Source: Oscarella lobularis
Lineage: Eukaryota > Porifera > Homoscleromorpha > Homosclerophorida > Oscarellidae
NCBI RefSeq assembly: GCF_947507565.1
Contig: NC_089180.1
Coordinates: forward strand, 1,736,001-1,800,000
Length of the DNA stretch: 64,000 nt
Direction of reading: 5' to 3'
Part shown: in pieces, positions 58,540 through 64,000 of the stretch
Position numbering within the stretch: the first letter of the stretch is position 1
Layout: each line of letters begins with the position of its first letter
Translations under genes and position numbers: made by a program
The notes under the pieces: model-generated
Seen by the model: only the letters and a program-made list of their open reading frames with translations
Databases searched by the model: none
What the model was told of the DNA's origin: nothing

Positions 58540-58966
58540 TACTTGTGTATAGCAAGATGACAACTAACCTGTTCAATGGCTTTCAAGAGGGAAGTGAAGA
58601 GATCGGTGTCATAGCTGGACATTTTGCCTTGAACGATTCACTCGAGTCCCATTCCCGTATCGACATGTTCAATTGATCCGGCAACTTCTTCAACGACCCA
58701 TCAGATTGTCTAAGAAAAAAAATATTAAAATCTCTTCTCTCTCTCTCTTCCTCTCTCTCGTACGTCACATAGAGACGATCCTTGGGCAATTTGAAGACAT
58801 TCGTTAGCAAATCCCACGCCATTCCAATAGCCTCTTTCTAATAATCACAATGCATTTATTTTGACTAATTCGATTATTAGTTCACCTTGAAATAATTGCC
58901 AATTGACTAATTTCCGAGCGTTTCGAAGAACGTGTGGTGATACGTATCCTTTTCGACGTGATTCAA
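58540..58966 (-). pseudogene. AARS1: alanyl-tRNA synthetase fragment
   Basis: AARS charges tRNA-Ala. The minus strand reads HVEKDTYHHTFFETLGN (58907-58966), then after an intron IGMAWDLLTNVFKLPKDRLY (58765-58822), then DGSLKKLPDQ, HVDTGMGLE, a TGA, IVQGKMSSYDTDLFTSLLKA (58560-58720). These are successive class II synthetase motifs, but the stretch between LYVTY and DGSLK (about 75 residues, including the GPCGPCSEIHYD motif) is missing. The rest of the 960-residue protein is absent; talin sequence begins instead. Confidence 0.8.
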
Positions 58967-59310
58967 ATCCCATTCGTCGAAGGCGAGACCCATTTGACGA
59001 TTGGCCGCTTCCAATGCGTCGCGTCCTTCGGCGAAAACGTCGATTTTTCCCGACGGGGGCCCCCTTTCTTTTTTCTTCGGGGTGAAGTCGGTGATCGGGG
59101 GGTCATGTAGCGGCATTCGGTCATGCGATCGTGTAGAGAGCGCGCGATTCGTCGCGTTTCGTCGTCGCTGAACGGTTCGTGTGGCGCGATGACGTATCGA
59201 TGGGAGCGTTCGATGCGTTCGATCTCCTGGCCGATCGCGTGGCAAATCGATAGGGCGTTCGTCGAGAACGCCGTGCAGAAATTCAAGCGGGGCCAGAATG
59301 CCATTAGGTG
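58967..59310 (-). pseudogene. PFAS: phosphoribosylformylglycinamidine synthase (PFAS) fragment
   Basis: PFAS makes FGAM in purine synthesis. The minus strand gives RLNFCTAFSTNALSICHAIG, RIERSHRYVIAPHEPFSDDE, RRIARSLHDRMTECRY, ITDFTPKKKERGPPSGKID, FAEGRDALEAANRQMGLAFD and EWDL, the N-terminal linker region of PurL/PFAS in two frames (59100-59310, then 58967-59110). The reading passes straight from EWDLN into HVEKDTYHHTFF of alanyl-tRNA synthetase in one open frame. The N-terminal 60-70 residues and the whole catalytic part are missing. Confidence 0.8.
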
Positions 59311-59626
59311 CGAGCTCGCTGGGTATTGTTCGCGACTTAGGAAAGATGCCGTGTTCAGTTGAGCTTGGTTTCCACTTCAGCTTCGACTCGTCGACGTTCG
59401 CGCCGGATTTTCGAATGCTAACGCTGAAAGAGCTCCGTGTCGAGTAGCTGAGCACGTGAGCAGGCTTTTTTCGACGAGGAGGCGCCCTGCAATAAGCAGA
59501 GTGAAAGAGAGCCCCGCTGCCTAGTTCATCGCACGGCTGGTGCCTAACAGCAGCCAGCACGGCTCCAGAGAAGACTGTTCAAAACAAATTTAGGCTCGTG
59601 ATGCCCGTATGCTCAATGACGTCGTG

Positions 59627-60250
59627 CGTCCGTGGATTCTGGCCTTCGTTTGGAGGCCCGACTGCATTTTTTTTGACAACCGATCTTCGTACGACTCATT
59701 TTCTTCTCGCTAGGGTAGCAGCCTATCTGTACACCGTCCTCTCAGTGGCGTGAAAACGTAACAGTGATATGATGCGCCATGCCATCAAGTCGAGTCACGT
59801 TATTGCGGTGTAAAATAAGGCGCAGCGTGTGTCTACTGGCCCCTCCTTTAAAGGCACACAATTCAGAGAGCGTGGTGCCGTATGACGTCATAATGAAGAC
59901 AAAAGCACCAGACATTGTGCACTCCATAAGGGAGCGCCCGATGTCGTCTGAGAAAAAGAGATGGCCAGTCATCTCCGCGCGGATCGTCGGAGATGCTTGC
60001 GCCGCAAGAGAGTGCGATAGAAGGCGCAGCGAATAAGCCTTAGTGATTTTAACGAAAGGTTCTGACGTCATCCAAGATGGCCGCCGCTCTTAGTAGTATA
60101 GATGACGGCGTTGCGAGTGGTCCGTCTAGTCTCGCCTTCGTTTGGATCCCCGGCGCGGTCCGATCTGCATTTTCTTGACAACCGATCTTCGTACGACACA
60201 TTGTCTACTCGTTGGGGTGGCATCCTATCAGTACGTCGTCCTCTGAGCCT
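59627..60250. repeat. direct repeat of about 125 bases
   Basis: 59627-59755 and 60115-60246 share CGCCTTCGTTTGGA-like starts, TGCATTTT, TTGACAACCGATCTTCGTAC and a C-rich end TATCAGTACGTCGTCCTCTG (about 80 percent alike by eye). The spacing is about 490 bases. Minus-strand frames in and between the copies are not recognised. Confidence 0.6.
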
Positions 60251-60700
60251 TACTTCGGAGATATTTTGTTTCAACAGGCTCCGAAAGCAAATGCACGTCA
60301 GAGACGGGTATTTGCTATTCGGAAAGCGTCTAAACTTCTTCAGTTTGAGAAGACAATGCATCGTGCGACCACGTTCTTAAGTTCTTCTCTTTCGGGAGCT
60401 CTGGTAGCCATGGCAACCAGCTATTATTAGCTCAATTCTCATTTTCGAGTTTTTGGGCCACTCTGCGATCAACGGTTTATCCCTGCGGTGCAAATTTAGG
60501 CTCGAGAAGCATTCGTCTGATGCTCATTTTATTGACATAGGCATAGGACAGACAGCCAAGATTGCAACAATCACAGTAAGACATGACAACACGAGCGCAC
60601 ATATTTCTGTCCCCAGCATACTGCCTAATCAAGCACGCAGTGTAAGTCTCGCCGATCAGAGTCGCGTCGGCGCTAAGTATCTTTTTCAAGTCTCGTCTCC
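60251..60700. other. no recognised gene
   Basis: Short frames on both strands; none resembles a known domain. Confidence 0.3.
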
Positions 60701-60847
60701 ATGAAATCAATGATGTACTGCTCTGCCTTGTGGTGACGATAAATGTCTAGGAAAATCCCCTTTTCCGGTTTCAAGGTCTGTGCGTATTTGCGGGTGGACA
60801 TCACAGTAACTTCCAACCCGTCTCCTTCGCTGTTTTCTCACTCGAAA

Positions 60848-61111
60848 TCACTGCGCGATCGTCTCCGCTATCGCCATGCACGGCGTCGAACAGGTGAAAC
60901 GAAGCGCCACTAGTAGACTGCCCAGAGTGAGACAGACAAGAACAGCAAGCAAATTGATTAGGAGCGTAAGCTTCAGCTGTCCAATTAAGTCTTGCTGTGG
61001 AAAACCTATGGCTATGCAAGAGACAGAAAAGAGGAATTCGATTGGGTTTGTCGCTCTCATTTCTAGCATGCAGCTGGCACATGCAACTACATCAATCTCA
61101 AACACCAACAC
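60848..61111 (-). CDS. possible membrane-protein exon
   Basis: One 87-residue frame has a long hydrophobic stretch LIGQLKLTLLINLLAVLVCL and TLGSLLVALRF, consistent with one or two membrane helices. The neighbouring gene at 61163-61820 is also multi-pass. I cannot say whether they belong together, since that gene's C-terminal tail appears to stop at 61163. Confidence 0.3.
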   Translation of the reverse strand: MLVFEIDVVACASCMLEMRATNPIEFLFSVSCIAIGFPQQDLIGQLKLTLLINLLAVLVCLTLGSLLVALRFTCSTPCMAIAETIAQ

Positions 61112-61162
61112 CTAGCGAAGCGATTGCATGCTAGATCTCCAATTCCTGCGTCTTTACGGCGA

Positions 61163-61820
61163 CTAGTCAGTTTCACTAAATAAAGCATCTTCCAAAGTCG
61201 TTGAAGACGGAAAAAGGGGCGTTGTAGCACTCGGATGTTCAAGTCCCGTCGACGTATCGCAGCTTTGTTCGGCGATTTGTCTTCTTCTACATTTTCTCCA
61301 CAACTGTGACCAGACGGCTCTTGGAAGAAGGCAATAAGCGACGAAGGCAATTGAAACGATGTCGCTTACGACGAAATTAAAGAGCAAGGAGACGGGCCAG
61401 CCGGCTTTTTCCGCGAGCTTTAAAATGCATTCACTTAGGTTTGTCCCGTTATTTCTGCCTATGCAGGAGGCTAAACCTGTCGAAAAACCGTGGCCGTAAA
61501 TTGTAATTGTAGCGCCGATCAGGCGAAAATCAGGGGAATAAGTATAGACAGGAGCAGGAACCTAGCTCTTTTGAACGAGCGCATACGCTTCGGCGACTTC
61601 TTGCCGTTTTCCAACAGATAGATGGCAAACGCTCGTTTTCTTAGCCTTTGTAGGAGAAGCGTTATGGCGTTTCAATAGTTTAGAAGAGTTTCTTTCTCAC
61701 CTGACTCAGTTTGACCATAACGTAAACAGACATAACTGTTCCGCACAGAATCAAAATGTCAGCGGGACCCACGTAGGAGTAAAAGTGCCAGAAACCTGAC
61801 GGGGAAACGCAAAAGATTGC
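61163..61820 (-). CDS. multi-pass membrane protein, C-terminal part, GPCR-like
   Basis: Minus-strand exons give GFWHFYSYVGPADILILCGT and VMSVYVMVKLSQ (61690-61800), a basic loop LLENGKKSPKRMRSFKRA then RFLLLSILIPLIFA (61530-61620), GHGFSTGLASCIGRNNGTNL with two possible extracellular cysteines (61430-61510), WPVSLLFNFVVSDIVSIAFV and AYCLLPRAVW (61310-61420), and a Ser/Thr-rich tail ending LEDALFSETD. The alternation of three to four helices with short loops, a basic third loop and a Ser/Thr tail suggests the second half of a seven-helix receptor. I cannot assign a family. The N-terminal half would lie beyond the TTCA array. Confidence 0.4.
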
Positions 61821-61900
61821 ATAGGGCGATGCTCTCGTGTATTGCATGCCATGTATCAGAGAAACAGCGAGCTGTCCGCTAGGTAGAATTAACGACAGGA

Positions 61901-62716
61901 TTCATTCATTCATTCGTATCATTCATTCATTCATTCATTCATTCATTCATTCATTCATTCATTCATTCATTCATTCATTCATTCATTCATTCATTCATTC
62001 ATTCATTCATTCATTCATTCATTCATTCATTCATTCATTCATTCATTCATTCATTCATTCATTCATTCATTCATTCATTCATTCATTCATTCATTCATTC
62101 ATTCATTCATTCATTCATTCATTCATTCATTCATTCATTCATTCATTCGTATCATTCATTCATTTATTCATTCATTCATTCATTCATTCATTCATTCATT
62201 CATTCATTCATTCGTATCATTCATTCATTCATTCATTCATTCATTCATTCATTCATTCATTCATTCGTATCATTCATTCATTCATTCATTCATTCATTCA
62301 TTCATTCATTCATTCATTCATTCATTCATTCATTCATTCGTATCATTCGTATCATTCATTCATTCATTCGTATCATTCGTATCATTCATTCATTCATTCA
62401 TTCATTCATTCATTCATTCATTCATTCATTCATTCGTATCATTCATTCATTCATTCATTCATTCATTCATTCGTATCATTCATTCATTCATTCATTCATT
62501 CATTCATTCATTCATTCGTATCATTTATTCATTCATTCATTCATTCATTCATTCATTCATTCATTCATTCATTCATTCGTATCATTCATTCATTCATTCA
62601 TTCATTCATTCATTCATTCATTCGTATCATTCATTCATTCATTCATTCATTCATTCGTATCATTCATTCATTCATTCATTCATTCATTCATTCATTCATT
62701 CATTCATTCATTCATT
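61901..62716. repeat. giant TTCA tetranucleotide microsatellite
   Basis: About 816 bases of (ATTC)n broken at intervals by the variant CGTATCATT (first at 61915, then from 62147 onward at roughly 40-75 base spacing). The left 230 bases are almost pure. It gives a meaningless SFIH-repeat open frame on the plus strand. Confidence 0.97.
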
Positions 62717-62739
62717 TTGACCCTGTTGTAGCGCCATAA

Positions 62740-63000
62740 CAGCCAAGCAGACGGGTTAGATCGGATGCTCCAGTAGCCTAACTAGCATGGGGTATGCCCA
62801 CACAAAACAGCAAGTGTTTCTTTGGCCCTCTGGAGCGATCCGCCACGTCACAGCCAGGCAGACGGGTTAGATCGGAGGCTCCAGAAGCCGAATTAGCATG
62901 CGGCATGCGTGAACTAAGGTGTAAGAAAACCTTTTTTGGTCCGCTGGAGCGATCCGCCACGTCACAGCCAGGCAAACGGGTTAGATCGGACGCTCTTACA
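62740..63000. repeat. tandem repeat of about 112 bases, 2.3 units
   Basis: Units begin CAGCCAAGCAGACGGGTTAG (62740), CAGCCAGGCAGACGGGTTAG (62850) and CAGCCAGGCAAACGGGTTAG (62964) and end CTGGAGCGATCCGCCACGTC. The third unit diverges after 40 bases. Confidence 0.75.
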
Positions 63001-63548
63001 GACCATTAGGCACGCGTATTAGTGACATGAGCGCTGTAAACGCTACTTTTGCCTAATCATGTAACTCGGGACGCGTAGAACGATTAGAAAAGAAACTTGG
63101 ACGGTAGATATATCAAAAAGGTACCAAGTATCGCCGTTCGGAGAGCATGCACGCAGTATATCTTACAGTTGTAAGGAGCTCCGATGGCGAACTATGTCAC
63201 ACCTTTGCACGAGGTTCAGTGCCAATCTGCGCAAGCTCATAAGCCAAATATTTTAGTAACTACCTTCTAGCCAAGCAAATTTTTCGTGCATTGTCACCGA
63301 ATAGTAAAGCCGCGCCTACCAACTCAACGGATGCGATATTCTCTTGGTGTTCAATCGGAACTCGTCAGAAAAGGGCAAAAATTATTTGACTGTCTTTACC
63401 GTTCACGGAGAAAGCGTTTAGTTGAAACTCAATTATGATACTAAGGGACAACGCAAACCGTCCTTTCAAGTACTGTATTTGCAGAACATCCCGCCCCAAC
63501 TTTGATCATGCATGCATTCATTTGCGCTACACTGAACCAAATTTGGTG
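63001..63548. other. no recognised gene
   Basis: No repeat or coding signal that I can support; it is probably intronic or intergenic. Confidence 0.3.
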
Positions 63549-64000
63549 TTAGCGTAACACAAACGGCCCAGCCTTTCGAAACACTTTGAGGGTTATATCC
63601 GTTCGGTGCTGAGCTAACGCCAAAATCGCGTTCAAGTGAGTTCTGTTTTTACAGTGTATCAAGTAACTTGCGAAGTTCCTCCGGCCCTCGAAGATCAGAC
63701 GGAAGAAGAGGGACGAGTTTGTTGACCCCGTCAATGATGATCGTCGTCACTCGACCGTTTGCATATTCCCTCGCTGATTCACCCAAACGGTGGGTTACTT
63801 CACTAAGAGAAATTTCAGGCGCTTGCTCTTTGGCAAATGCCTCCCTTATTAAGTTAGGGACCGCATTTAAAAGGCCATGCATGACTGCCGGTTGATCCAT
63901 GGAGACGTTCCCGGCGAGCATCCCAGCTGACAATCGTTACCTCTGAAGCCAGCTGGACACTTGCAGTTGCCTGTGAACGGATTGCACGTGGCGTTATTTT
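63549..64000 (-). CDS. EGF-like exon joined to a possible STAND ATPase segment
   Basis: At the window edge the minus strand reads NATCNPFTGNCKCPAGFRG, an EGF/laminin-type EGF pattern, ending at a GTAACG donor near 63937. The next open frame (63649-63933) reads LLNAVPNLIREAFAKEQAPE, VTHRLGESAREYANGRV and TTIIIDGVNKLVPLLP; the hydrophobic IIIDG block resembles a Walker B motif of NACHT/STAND ATPases. Whether the two parts belong to one gene is unknown, since the upstream exons lie outside the window. Confidence 0.35.

Noticed and set aside
61837-62739. 300-residue open frame of SFIH repeats
   Set aside because: It is a translation artefact of the TTCA microsatellite.

Overview
The window looks like nuclear DNA of an early-branching invertebrate animal. 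It carries animal genes (talin, the Wnt co-receptor chaperone MESD, Rap1GAP with a GoLoco motif, MAM, EGF and CSPG extracellular domains). Most introns are 40-100 bases, genes are packed on both strands, and repeats are plentiful. A sponge is my best guess, but that is an inference. One run of Ns marks an assembly gap.

Layout. 0-10 kb: a decayed 5-methylthioribose kinase, a foldback repeat, a first exon of ER mannosidase I, then PLAA, a MAM-domain gene and Rap1GAP on the minus strand. 10-21 kb: a hAT transposon with two nested elements, then MESD, the 5' part of SIN3, the chaperonin CCT1 (minus), a pyrimidine-rich tandem repeat, and an inverted second copy of the nested element. 21-29 kb: RagA GTPase (minus) divergent from a protrudin-like gene, SPRYD7 and the kinesin KIF23. 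29-37 kb: chromatin genes (a PR/SET exon, a KDM4-type PHD-Tudor reader, an EHMT-like ankyrin/SET gene), a transposase fragment and a broken Ty3/gypsy fossil. 37-47 kb: a coiled-coil gene, a MITE, talin, the ZFYVE26 C-terminus and a Helitron helicase remnant. 47-55 kb: two tandem copies of a stereocilin/mesothelin-like gene, the first followed by a CSPG repeat. 55-64 kb: a 45-base minisatellite, a second pyrimidine-rich repeat, an inverted talin fragment joined to alanyl-tRNA synthetase and PFAS fragments, a membrane protein, an 816-base TTCA microsatellite, and a C-terminal EGF plus ATPase-like fragment.

The most striking feature is mosaicism. Pieces of unrelated housekeeping genes, introns included, are joined abruptly, several times inside an exon (talin to ZFYVE26, PFAS to alanyl-tRNA synthetase, PR/SET to KDM4). 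Talin occurs twice in opposite orientation with different deletions. Several host genes carry single in-frame stops or small frameshifts. This is either assembly damage or real shuffling of gene fragments; raw long reads across the junctions would decide.

The least ordinary elements are a repeat family with a hairpin at each end and a CAGA microsatellite near one end, a paired minisatellite/pyrimidine-rich repeat family, and an intron-containing methylthioribose kinase, an enzyme not normally found in animals. All functional calls are by reading translated sequence; no database search was possible.
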